NCBI GenBank assembly: GCA_918026815.1
Contig: CAKJVC010000088.1
Location: 806,001 to 870,000, forward strand
Direction: 5' to 3'
Source of the DNA: Chalara sp. BL73
Taxonomy: Eukaryota; Ascomycota; Leotiomycetes; Helotiales
Length of the DNA: 64,000 nucleotides
In this document: in pieces, positions 23,786-34,235 of the stretch
Layout of the letters: each line of letters opens with the position of its first letter
Numbering within the stretch: position 1 is the first letter of the stretch
Made by a program: the position numbers and the translations under genes
The notes under the pieces: generated by a model
Seen by the model: only the letters and a program-made list of their open reading frames with translations
The model's database searches: none
Told to the model about the DNA's origin: nothing

Positions 23786-24971
23786 TATGAAGAACTAATC
23801 GGGATGCCGTGGAGAATGCGACGGGTGCGCGGGCGAGTGTTGAAGTTCGAAGGGGCAATATTTCGTGACAGATCATGCAGGAGTGGCGTTCTGAACGGAT
23901 ATATACCGCCCGCGGCAATAGAAGCGGTGGTGTTTGAGTTGGTAACCTCGAATAAGGGGCAATCAGAATGGGTGATGCCTGCACGCCGATGAGCAAGTAA
24001 GGGAGGAGAAGGTATATGGCGAATTTGGGTTGTAGAATGGAAGTTGAAGGCTCACAAGTCACCCCGAATGCTTGGCGCCTGCCTCCCATGCCGAATGCGC
24101 TAGGTTTTCTTCTCACCCCGGCTTCAACATTTTGGCAACAACAATGGAGGTTATTGAAACTCCACCGGAATCTGAAATTTGACTTTCGCTGCCTTTGTTA
24201 GTATGATTACGAGAAGGGATCATGCTCTATACTAGGTAGTGATGATTCCCAAGTCAATGTGCCAGTGTCATTTAGTAGCCAATGTTTATCTAATCATATT
24301 GTTTTAGATGGCCCAAATCAAGCGGTCCTTATTCTATGGATTCTCTTGTAGGAAATTTATTGCCTCTTGGTTACTCTATTCTTCTGCTCTGACCATCATC
24401 AATCAAGTTGTACAGAATGTAGAATGCGTCACCTTGACTTTTCAGTTTCAACAATTAGTAATCAACACAAGGCGATTAGTTCCTAGGGAAATTCCTGAGT
24501 AGTTCCAGGTTAAGTAGATTCTGTTCATATTTTAGATTGCAATATATCGATTTATTGTCTTATTAACACTTAAATAATGCTTGCCATATGGATCCTTGTG
24601 TTGCTCTTCATCCAGCCCCGTTACCAAACAATACCAAGTGCGCCTTTCCCCAGCGCCAATTTTTAATTCATAAAGGCTCGTAAAACCCCCAACCATTTTG
24701 CGCCGCTTCATGAGTTGCGTCCACTTCCCCAAATATATACAGAAAGTGAATGGCAACCAAGATTCCGATATGAAGGAGAGAGCGACATACGTACATTATG
24801 TAATACAGTGTAAAATCCGGAACGCCAGTAATGCACCAGAGCCTTGACTTGAGGCTGCCGGACACCCCATAATCCCAGCCCGAAGTATCGAGCGCGGAGG
24901 TTGAGCTATTGCTCTTTTATCTGTACAAAACTTTTGAGAACCAGCCACCGTTAGAGCTATGACGTATGGTA
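23786..24971. other. Intergenic region
   Basis: Upstream of CASC3 and downstream of ATF1. AT-rich, only short open frames, nothing recognised. Confidence 0.55.
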
Positions 24972-26652
24972 TCATGAAAAACGTCTCTGCTGCATGTTTT
25001 GCCCGACGACTTGTTGTTGACTCATAGCAGCCATTCCATATGGATTAATTTGACCATTAAATGGATCTAGAACTTGCTGATGCATGATGTTATGGAGACC
25101 TTGCTGTTGGGCCAGAGGACAATCCTTGTGAGACAGGAGAAGTGTTTTGAGATTGACAATCTCTTCCTTCATCTGATTGAGCTGGATGTTGAGGTGCTCG
25201 TTCTCCGAAGAATATGCCTCAACCTTGTTCTGAAGGTTTTGAAGCCATTGCTTCTTGCGCTGTCTACATTTCAGCGCAGCAACCCTGTCATATACATTAG
25301 CAACGCGCCTTAAACTTGAGGATAGATTATACATACCTATTCCGTTCGAGAAAGTTCTTGCGCTTCTCCTCGTCGGTCATCTTCTGACCCTTGGCATTGT
25401 ATTCGTCTTTGCTCATGTCTAGTTCTTCCTGCTCCTCATCCTCAGGCTCGGGCATTGCATGCCCATTACTGCCCTTAGCTTTCTTGTTCGCTGGAACCTT
25501 GGCTAATGTATCTGCTTTCCCTCGACCGTTGGTTTGATTGATTTGGGAGCTATTCCTCTTGCCTTTCCCTCGCGTATTGGGCCTACTTTGTTGCTCATTG
25601 TCAGAATTACTCATCTCACTGGCGCCACGACCAGATGTGGTGCTGATAGAACCATTAGTGCGGTTTGCCATAGTAGGCGATACTTGTTGTGAATGGTTGC
25701 CAATGTTCATTGTCGGTTGGGGATGACCATGAACTGGAACTTGAGGCGCCACAGCATAATGATTTGTAGGCTGCGGGTTGTTTCGATTGTTGGCTAGCAT
25801 GAAAAGACTGTTGGCAGCTTCTTGGGGATCGTGTTGATCAAATTGGCTGGAGGCAGGCTGCTTAACTTCCATAGAATGGTTGGCTTCTTGAGGTTGTGAT
25901 GTGACATTTGGTTGGCCCTGCAACGATTCACGTTTCAAACTATTCGCAGCAGTCAAAGCAGTGCGATGGAATTCGATAGTGGAAGGAGTAGCTCCACCAC
26001 TGCCCAGTTGACTAAAGAGTGCTGCAGAACCAGGACTAGGCTCAGGGAACATAGAGCCACCCCCGCCTGGTGTAAGGCCAGATCTCATTCCAGACTCATT
26101 GGGAGTCGGGAACCCTCCACGGAGATGGTGGCTATCACTGAAATAATCATCTTTCTGCGGGCCGGAAAGCATCGCGGGGCTTAATGGTCCAGAGCGCAAG
26201 CTGCCCCAGAAACCTGGTGTTATTGATCCTAGTACACCAGCCGGCGATGTGAGCGCGGCGACAGAGGGCAACTTTGTACCACCAGGTGTTTGAACCTCCC
26301 CGTTACCATTGGCGAAGGAGTATTCGAATGGATTGGGTTCGGACCCGAGGGCTGGGGCGGGATTGGAATGCGTTGCTGAGAAGTAGTCGGGAGTGCTGCC
26401 AACTGCAGGTTCTGGACGTGGTGGAGGAGCAAGAGGCTCTGTTTTGGAGGCAGACTCGGGCTTCACAGTGTCGTCGTTCTTTGGATTAGATGAGTCTACT
26501 CCTTGTTAGCTTGCTACAAGCACTCTAAAACATGGCTTAGGACGGCGTAGATAGCGCGTCAACATACCTGCTTGTGTGAGTTCTATCTTGGGTTGAACGG
26601 GCGACGTGTTCGAGTCCCCATTCTTGTTTGTGTGTGTAGGTGACTTGCCCAT
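24972..26652 (-). CDS. atfA: ATF/CREB-type bZIP transcription factor (Atf1/AtfA)
   Basis: Stress-response transcription factor, target of the Hog1/Sty1 MAP kinase in fungi. Exons 26652-26568, 26495-25337 and 25284-24972, about 518 residues. Exon 2 has the Aft1-type regions: many Ser/Thr-Pro sites, including TPGGTKLPSVAALTSPAG, LGSITPGFWGSLRSGPLSP and GFPTPNESGMRSGLTPGG (osmotic-stress and recombination-activating regions). The bZIP basic region is interrupted by an intron: KRKNFLERNR in exon 2, then VAALKCRQRKKQWL in exon 3, followed by a leucine zipper (LQNKVEAYSSENEHL) to about residue 455. An intron inside the basic region is typical of this family. The Gln-rich tail ends in QQRRFS. A near-consensus CRE lies upstream (26811-26817). 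Confidence 0.93.
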
Positions 26653-28096
26653 GATTGCGAATGAGCCTGTACGGGGGAAAGAAGGTTTGACAGTTTGGGT
26701 AGCTCGTGGCTTACACACAATGACGATATGTTTTATCCGTCTGGTTCTACTTCGGGCGATGATGTGCCAGGAGTTCCTGGCTGTTAGGCGTCCAATTGTT
26801 GATAATGAGAGACGTCAGTGGATGGAAGCGGGCTATGACCTCACTGGACATCCGACTCGAACAACCGATTATTGTGGAGAGACAAACCCCAACGAAGGAA
26901 TAAATATCAACTCTCTCAAAAAGACAGTTTACAACGAGAGAGTAGAGGCGACAAAGTCCCCGAACAATATCGGAAAGATGTACGATGATCGTTGGATGAT
27001 TCGAAGCGGGTTCGATGATTGAATTGTTTCGAATGGCACCAAGGGGCTGGTGTGGTGAGCAGCGGAAAAAAACCCCCCTTCCTTCCCTTCACAAAGAATG
27101 CGGTGACGGGATGGTCAAGCAGGTTATTAAGGTTCTGCGAGGATGAAAAGAGATCTGAGCGAAGCTGGGTGTTTCCCTTGTCCTTTGTTGATAGAAATAC
27201 TTAGTTCGACGGGTTGTTGGTATTTAGCGATGACGTTTTCGAGTTGTCTGCGAAATTCTTTCAATTTCCTCTAGCGATCTCACGGTAACGCGACGCAGAC
27301 TTCACATCGATCGCTACTGGAGTAGTTTTGGTCGTAGAGTCTATTCAGCTGGGGGGGCGGAAGCATAAACTCAAATGATAATTGCGGTACTATGCGGCTC
27401 CGCGATACAAGAATTGCTGCGGCTTTCTTTTTTGCTTGGGGAGTTGGAGTGGAAAAATCCAAGTATGACGGAAGAGATGACGCACGATGGATGATGGTGT
27501 CGAAGAACTCCTTTAAAGGTTCTCCAGCGCCGCGTGACGCTAAATCGCCGGTATCCAATCAGCACCAGCAAACTCATGAGGGCTCCATAGGGCTAAGCCT
27601 GTTTCTGCTTAATTACGTTGCACCATTTTCGCATGATTTGAAAGCAACTACTTTCTGCCAAAATGTGAGGGAGCACCATACGCGCCATTCCCATATGTTG
27701 TAAGATACTGTACGTGCTACCACCACCATTCAAATCCAATAATACGGCCTACTATATGCAAGAGAGGATGCTTCCGGTGTTTTGGAGCAGGTTAAAAAAT
27801 TGAAGAAAAATACTTAGAACTGCCCCGTGTCCTGCTACATTCATTATTCAAGGTTCCCAAACATATAGACATCAGAGTAAGACGTATGATGCTCAATAGT
27901 CGCAAGCTATGATACCCCTAATTCACTAAATGCCTCATTCCCTTCCGCTGGCTTGGGAGCTAATTACTTTTTGACATGGGACAACTTATTTTCAATCCAT
28001 TACTACTTCCCCGAAGAAAATTATCAATGTTGCCCCATGGCCTCTTTCCGCTGTGGCTAGTACGCCATACACAAAGAACAACTCTCACACTTTTCA
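26653..28096. other. ATF1 upstream region
   Basis: Long 5' flank (1.4 kb) of ATF1 on the minus strand, possibly with a long leader. A 7/8 CRE match lies at 26811-26817 and a TGACGT half site at 27231-27236. The open frame on the plus strand at 26606-27022 runs antisense over exon 1 and has no coding character. Confidence 0.5.
26811..26817 (-). promoter_or_regulatory. CRE-like site upstream of ATF1
   Basis: Minus-strand TGACGTC, seven of the eight bases of the ATF/CREB palindrome, about 160 bp upstream of the ATF1 start codon. ATF1-type proteins bind TGACGTCA, so self-regulation is possible. One site can occur by chance. Confidence 0.4.
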
Positions 28097-29247
28097 CTAG
28101 ATTTTAGAACTCTTCCCAGCCCCAGCTCTCCTCACCCTGAAGCCATGCCTCGGAGTATGAATCCTTACACCCTGTCCATCTTTCGTTTTTGATTCAATGA
28201 CGATTTCCTTATCGGTAAGCCCAGCAAGTACACCTCTATCCTTATGATTGAATCCAGAATCGATCGGCCATACTTCAACCTCCTCTCCTCTTTTCAAGCC
28301 CGTGGGATCTCGGGAATCAACCTCAACCTCGCTCTTGTTAAATTGGGAAGCAGATATCTTCTTCAACGCTTCATCGCCTTTAATGGATTGAGCTTTCCCT
28401 GCCTTCTGAGCCGCAGCCTTCACAGTTTGATCAAATCGCTTTATCCATGCGAAGACTTTGGGAAAGGTCTGAGAACAGATATATCCCTGCGGCAGAGCGC
28501 CCCTAAGTGTTGTCAACCAATGCAATGGCCAGACAGCTAGATCATCTATTAGTTATGGTACATAGACGTGGCATCAAACAAACCTTCGATATCAGCCAAA
28601 CTTGGGCCATCAGTTTTCAGAATCCACTCCCTTCCATCTGCAAGCAAGGTAGTCTCTAACAACTCGAACGAACCTCTCGTCTCCACCAAAGCTTCGGGCC
28701 GCAATTTGTCTTGTGCCTCTTGGGTCCAGGGTCGGCCTGAGAAGTCTTCTCTGTCTTTTGAAAATTTAGGATCCTTCATCAGAGGTGTCGAGGATGGAAT
28801 GAGTTGGCTGGCTCGGACGAAGACGCCAGAATCGATGGCCCAATGATCGAGGAGACGCTCGATGGCTTTCTGGTCTGGACCTGAGGTTGAGATCTGGAGG
28901 GCTGACGGGTAAAGTTCTTCGAGCTTTTTGAGAATGAGACGGGTGTCACAATAAATGTCTCGGCCAATTGAGAGGAGCGGTATCCGTCTGTAGACAGTTC
29001 CAATATCATTCAGATCTGGACGTGGAAGATATGGTGGTTGGTTCTAAGCAGAGGTCAATATCTAATAGCTTAATTGAAAGACCATGATCTTACGCATTGT
29101 AAATATGAAATGCCTCGTAGGTTGAGATACCATACAACTCTAATAAATTCTTCAATATTCGTACCATCAGGGTGTACAAGATGCTTACCTTCGGGCAAAT
29201 GGAGAATATGAGTAGTGGTAAAGGATGATTTCCTCGTCCTGTGCCAT
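28097..29247 (-). CDS. Glutathione S-transferase-like protein
   Basis: Four exons (29247-29189, 29139-29094, 29043-28584, 28536-28097), about 334 residues. The thioredoxin-like GST N-domain begins ILYHYSYSPFARR; the small second exon supplies VVWYLNLRGISYLQC and exon 3 NQPPYLPRPDL, which together give the standard GST N-domain with its beta-alpha-beta order. The LSIGRDIYCDTRLIL block is the usual glutathione-side region. The helical C-domain follows. The last about 70 residues (GEEVEVWPIDSGFNHKDRG to RIHTPRHGFRVRR) form an extra beta-rich segment found in a fungal GST-like group. Four in-frame splice junctions support the model. Enzymatic activity is not shown. Cytosolic; no signal peptide. 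Confidence 0.82.
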
Positions 29248-29976
29248 CTTGGAATAAATTATAGAGCGAAAAGATGGATACGACAAAACAGATACGATAT
29301 ACGATGAAAAAAGCCCAATGTCAATGTGATGCTAGGCAGAAATTCCCCCTCTTTTGTCAACATATGAATCCTGACATCTAAGAGAGCTTTTCCTAAATTG
29401 GAGCAAACGTACCGAGGCAATATTTCAAGTCCGTGCACCGATATTAGTTACACAGAGTCTTGCTATACGTAGTCTTCCAAGCTGTTACACAGCACGAGTG
29501 GACAATCAGAAATCAGTGAAGGGTGTTCTGAGCATGAAGTCTGTGTTTCAATTTAGTTACGAAAACCCGAGGTTTCGAAAATTCTTTTGTTGAACAGGCG
29601 ACTTACTGAATACGACAACACAACACGGTCATATCAAGCAGATTTAGATATTTTCCCTGGACACGGTCATTCTGTCATACCGTCACTTACATACGAGATT
29701 TGATTGGGTATATCGTGTGGTTGTGGTTTGAGACCTGGTTCAGGGTATGGTGAAAAGGGGCAGATTTGTTTAAGTGAATAGCAATATGTAAGACCCACAG
29801 AACTTGGCTGCCCAGTATAAGGTGCTTCCTAGGAGAAACGTAAATTGCGTTGATGCATTGCTTACATTGGCAATTCTAAAGCACGTATATGTAAATGAAA
29901 ACTGCTAAAAATTTGGTGATAGACCTGCGAAAAGGTTTTCATCGATCAGGCCATTATTTTATTATCTTTGTATGAT
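29248..29976. other. Intergenic region
   Basis: AT-rich flank between the GST-like gene start and the MPP10 stop. No gene seen. Confidence 0.55.
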
Positions 29977-32247
29977 CTATAGCTTGAATCCTCTGGCACT
30001 ACTAGAGCTAGCCACAGCTTGTACCTTGTTCCCATTCACATCCCTTACGATGCCCTTCTTGTCAATAACCTTCACGCCGCCTTTCTTGAGATCATCGATA
30101 GTGTTGTTCTTTTGTTGCGCTTTCTTACTCTGTGGTCTCTGGTTCTGTTCATCGCCGCCTCTCTTCTTAATCCTCTCCTTCTCTCTTCTTCGTCTTCGGA
30201 GTTTCTCTTCCCTAGTCATCTCCTGTCTCGCTACTGGAGCTCCACTCTTCGGCATGATCTCACCCTTCTCAATGGCATCCTTATCTTTCCCAGCAGTGTA
30301 GATTTCTTGAGGCGCCAGCATGCTTTCACCGCCACCAACACCAGCAGCAGTAGTGGGCTGAGCATCTTCCATGCTGATAGTTGCTACATCGCCAACGATT
30401 GTTAAACTTGGTGCTGCAGGCTTTGGCTTGTAGTGCCAACTGCTGAGGGCGTCGAGCTTCGCGCTGACATCTTTCCACAAGCCTTCGATCTCTTTCTCCT
30501 CTTTCTGAAGCTTTTCATCTGCTTTACTGACGTACGTATCCGGATTGTTCAGCTTAACATGCTCCTCTTCATACATTTCTGCTAAGCTCTGTTTGGGCTT
30601 GCCATCATCAAGTTCATAGGCACCTCGTCGGGTGGAAGAGGTGCCTAATGCATCGGGTCGCCGTTTTATTACCTCGTCAAACTCCTGAGCTAAGATACGT
30701 CGCTTGATAAGACTCTCAATATCCTCGTTAACCTCCGCAGTAACCTCCGGAACAGTTTTCCCAACGTGCTCGAAATCCAAATCAGTCTCGATCAACGAGT
30801 CAAGAGGTCGATCGCCAGCTCGAGCTTCTCCAGAAAGTGCCCAATCGCGCTTAGCAACAGACGCAGCCTCAAGACGTCGGATTTCCTCCTTGACTTTTGC
30901 CTGCCTGCGCTCGTGTGCCGATCGTCGTGACTTAGGGTCTGCCGGATCTACGTCTGATAAAGCATCTTCTGAATTCTCCATATCTGAGAAATCGTCAAAT
31001 AAATCTCGGCTCACGGCGGCCTTTGCTCGTTCTAGGTCCGCAATGTCATCTTCGTTGTCTACTACCTTCGGTTTCCGTGCTTGCCTTGCTAAGTAATTTG
31101 CTTGTCGTTCACCTTTGCTAGCTTTTCGTGGAGGAGGCTCAAAGAAGTCCCTATAAAAAATATCATTCGTGTTGTCACCAACATCGTCATCCTCTCCATC
31201 CTCATCGGCTTCGTTATCGCTATCACCCTCAGGAGCGTCCAAATCCATGTTGCCAAATGTAGGGCCGTCCTCTTCCTCATCATCCATGTTTTTGTCATCA
31301 TCGTCTTCAATATCCATCGCCACAGCTCGTTTTGAACTTGACACTGGCGCAATGGCTATTGCAGTTGGATCTGCATCCCAATCGATATCCTCTTCATCAC
31401 TTGCTTCTCCTGTGTAAGGGTCTGCGGCAGCATCTTGTCTCTCGAGAAACTCTGATTGCTTGTTGAAGTCATCAATTGAAAAAAACCCATCATTGAGCCC
31501 ATGAGGATCTTCCACAAATATTCCTTCCGATTCTCCAACTTCGTCGTCTTCTTCCTCTTGATCAAATATTTCATCATCTTCCTCTTCGTAATCATCTGAA
31601 CCGTCCAAGTCATTGTATTCCACAGCATCCACTTCGCCTGTGTAATTCACTTCGTCATCTACTTCTGCATAAATGCCCTCTTCCGACCCGTCCCCACCAC
31701 GACTCTCGTCCATGCTTTCTTGCCCCGAATTACTGTCATCAGAATCCTCCATTTGTCCATCTTTGGCTCCATAAGTTATCCCATTCTTCACGTCGATGCT
31801 GAGGTCCTCACAGGCCAACCGCGCATCCTCCCTCAAAGCATTGATAACTCTCGTAGCTTGTTCCCATACCTGCCCAACCTCAAATCCATCTGTATGAAGC
31901 TTTCTAATTTTCAGTGTCGGCCCCTCAGTCGTATCCCTCTCTCCGCGCTTTCTTTTTTTCCTTGCCTCCTTCTGTCTCTGTAGTTGCTCATCTCCCAGCT
32001 TCCCTGCAAATAATTCCAGCACATTTTTCGAGAATTGCAACCCGAGATCGCACGTCGTCGCAGTGATGGGTAAGTATCTCTTTTCTGGGGCTAGAATCCG
32101 GAGAAAGTCGTTCATTGGGAGTGGCACCTTCGAATTTTTCAGGGATGGAAAGGATAAATTTGTGGTAGTTTGAGGAAAGGCGGTCATAGTATGAGAAGTC
32201 GAGGTCATAGAGGATGAAGTACTGCCATTGTTGTCCATGTTTGCCAT
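29977..32247 (-). CDS. MPP10: U3 snoRNP protein Mpp10
   Basis: Component of the small-subunit processome, required for 18S rRNA processing in the nucleolus with Imp3 and Imp4. Single exon, 756 residues from the ATG at 32247. The open frame extends to an ATG at 32361, but the preceding 38 residues do not look conserved. The centre is very acidic (runs of Asp/Glu such as DDYEEEDDEIFDQEEEDDE), as is usual in the family. The conserved C-terminal core is clear: FYRDFFEPPPRK, SLIETDLDFEHVGKTVPEV, DIESLIKRRILAQEFDEV and YELDDGKPKQSLAEMYEEEH, followed by AQEIY-like LAPQEIYTAGK and basic tail. Length and motif order fit fungal Mpp10. Confidence 0.95.
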   Translation of the reverse strand: MANMDNNGSTSSSMTSTSHTMTAFPQTTTNLSFPSLKNSKVPLPMNDFLRILAPEKRYLPITATTCDLGLQFSKNVLELFAGKLGDEQLQRQKEARKKRKRGERDTTEGPTLKIRKLHTDGFEVGQVWEQATRVINALREDARLACEDLSIDVKNGITYGAKDGQMEDSDDSNSGQESMDESRGGDGSEEGIYAEVDDEVNYTGEVDAVEYNDLDGSDDYEEEDDEIFDQEEEDDEVGESEGIFVEDPHGLNDGFFSIDDFNKQSEFLERQDAAADPYTGEASDEEDIDWDADPTAIAIAPVSSSKRAVAMDIEDDDDKNMDDEEEDGPTFGNMDLDAPEGDSDNEADEDGEDDDVGDNTNDIFYRDFFEPPPRKASKGERQANYLARQARKPKVVDNEDDIADLERAKAAVSRDLFDDFSDMENSEDALSDVDPADPKSRRSAHERRQAKVKEEIRRLEAASVAKRDWALSGEARAGDRPLDSLIETDLDFEHVGKTVPEVTAEVNEDIESLIKRRILAQEFDEVIKRRPDALGTSSTRRGAYELDDGKPKQSLAEMYEEEHVKLNNPDTYVSKADEKLQKEEKEIEGLWKDVSAKLDALSSWHYKPKPAAPSLTIVGDVATISMEDAQPTTAAGVGGGESMLAPQEIYTAGKDKDAIEKGEIMPKSGAPVARQEMTREEKLRRRRREKERIKKRGGDEQNQRPQSKKAQQKNNTIDDLKKGGVKVIDKKGIVRDVNGNKVQAVASSSSARGFKL

Positions 32248-34235
32248 GACTTGAAATTTGTGCAAGCTCCTCAAGTTTTTAGACTTTTTTACGTTCGGCG
32301 ATAAGCTTAATTCTAAGCCTTTATCAGGACTAGCGCAGAAGCTTATCACCACACCTGCCATCAGCTATATAACGTATTGCTCTTATTATCATGACGAAAC
32401 TCTTTGCCTTGTTCTCGACTATATCTTTCTTGTTTGTTATCAGTTCCATGTCTCGGTTGTTTGATTCCCCATCCAATCTACATTTCTGTTAGCTTCCAAC
32501 TATTTCTTTCGTCGCACTTCAATGTTCAGCCTTCCATGATGTTCAGAATACCTTAAGGTAGGCAACTAGTCAAGCTCAATCCTAAGGCTATCCAATCTGT
32601 GCCATACACAAAACACCGAATTAATGACCTCACCACTATAAATCATCGCCAATTTGTGCAATCCTCATTAATGAGTATTCGGTGCGATCATTACTTCAAT
32701 AACAGCAAAGATAACAGGCATCCAAATTCCTGGATCACAACTGTAAGCAAGATAATTGCGGCCCATTTATCATGGGTCTCCGGTCTGACAGTACTGTCCT
32801 TGATTAATATATATCCCCGGTTTATGCATTCAACTGGCGAGTACAGCCATGCTGACTTGAAGCTACGCTGAGGTCCTTCTGCCTTTGAACGTGAATGAAG
32901 ATTAGAATGACAGTTATATGCATAGGAGTAAAAGAGGAAGTATCGTGGGCGGGCTAGGTGCATCAGCTTGAAGTCGGTAGTAGAAACACGCCGCAATGAT
33001 TTCTCTCCAGTCTCTGTTCCTTTAGTATCTGAAAAGACACCTATCATTAATTCCAACTCCTACTTACATCATATAGTTTCCGTTATTTCTCACCAGTTTA
33101 CCCTCTATCCCTATCTTCCCAAAGGCTCCTTTAAGTATAGAAAGCACAGCAATAGGCAAATCATGGCATGAATATATCATTTCTTCTAAGGTCACTTTAG
33201 CTGTGTTCACTACAAGCTATGCGAACTTCAAAGACGATCTCGACGAAGTTGCCTCTGTGAAGGAAACCGCAGGGGGTCATAGTTCGATAGCATTTCACCG
33301 ATTTCGCGAAACGAGGGATATAACCAAATCGTATTCGATTGCTGTAACGTTTTGTTCGCCTGCAAAAGGCAACAGAAAGACTAGAACCGTGATTGTAGTA
33401 ATACATTGCCTTGACATGATCGGCGGTTTGCTTGCTGCTTGAACATCGCTACTTATGTATGCTTTGATTGATATGATGTGGGACTCCCTTTTAGAGCTTC
33501 GGGGCTTGCAAATATGTTACCTGTGCATTCGCTTTTTTCGCTAAGTTAAATCTAATCTTTCAACTTGGAGAATCGCAGCTAAAACTTGGTCTAGCAACAG
33601 GTACAAACTTCGCTTTTAAGAGATTGATAGGCTAGAGTCTGCAAAGATCATACAATAGCCTTTATTTTCGGAATGTCCAGTCGGAGATTTTCCTGGGCCA
33701 TCCCTGTCGAGCATCACTAAGCTTCCACGTCACGCTGTGGTACGTAGGTAGGTTGACCGCAAAATAATCCTCTTTCGTGTTGGAACCTCGAAACAAAAAC
33801 AGCAATGGGTAGAACTGAGGATCATCTTCAATTTAATATCCTTGTATGTGGTTGAGAATCATCAATATCAACGGAAGGAGAATAGCCTTGGGCGAGCGTT
33901 GCAATAAATAAATATGTGGCGCAGTGTGACCCTAGTCCCCAGCCACCCGCCTTCAAAACAACGCGGCGGGGAAACACCTTAAGCAACGGATGCATATGGG
34001 ATGCACCGGACTTTTACATCATGCACTTTGGTGGTTTCTTCTAGTTTTTCAATACAATTGTGCTATCTGTCAGTTGTATCTCATGCCATTCATGCAGTAT
34101 TAATTTTCAACCCGTTTCTGCACCTAGACAATGCTCATCTAGAGCTTCGAGTTCGTAAACAAAGGCACGTCACTTTTACATGCCTCAGCACGTTCTTTCT
34201 CAAAGCACCACGAAACTTATGAAATTGCAGCAACA
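32248..34235. other. Intergenic region, divergent MPP10 / C2 protein
   Basis: Two kilobases with both promoters. Several short open frames but no recognisable domain, RNA or repeat. Confidence 0.55.

Noticed and set aside
26606..27022. 139-codon plus-strand frame antisense to ATF1 exon 1
   Set aside because: It overlaps a confident gene and its promoter and shows no protein features.
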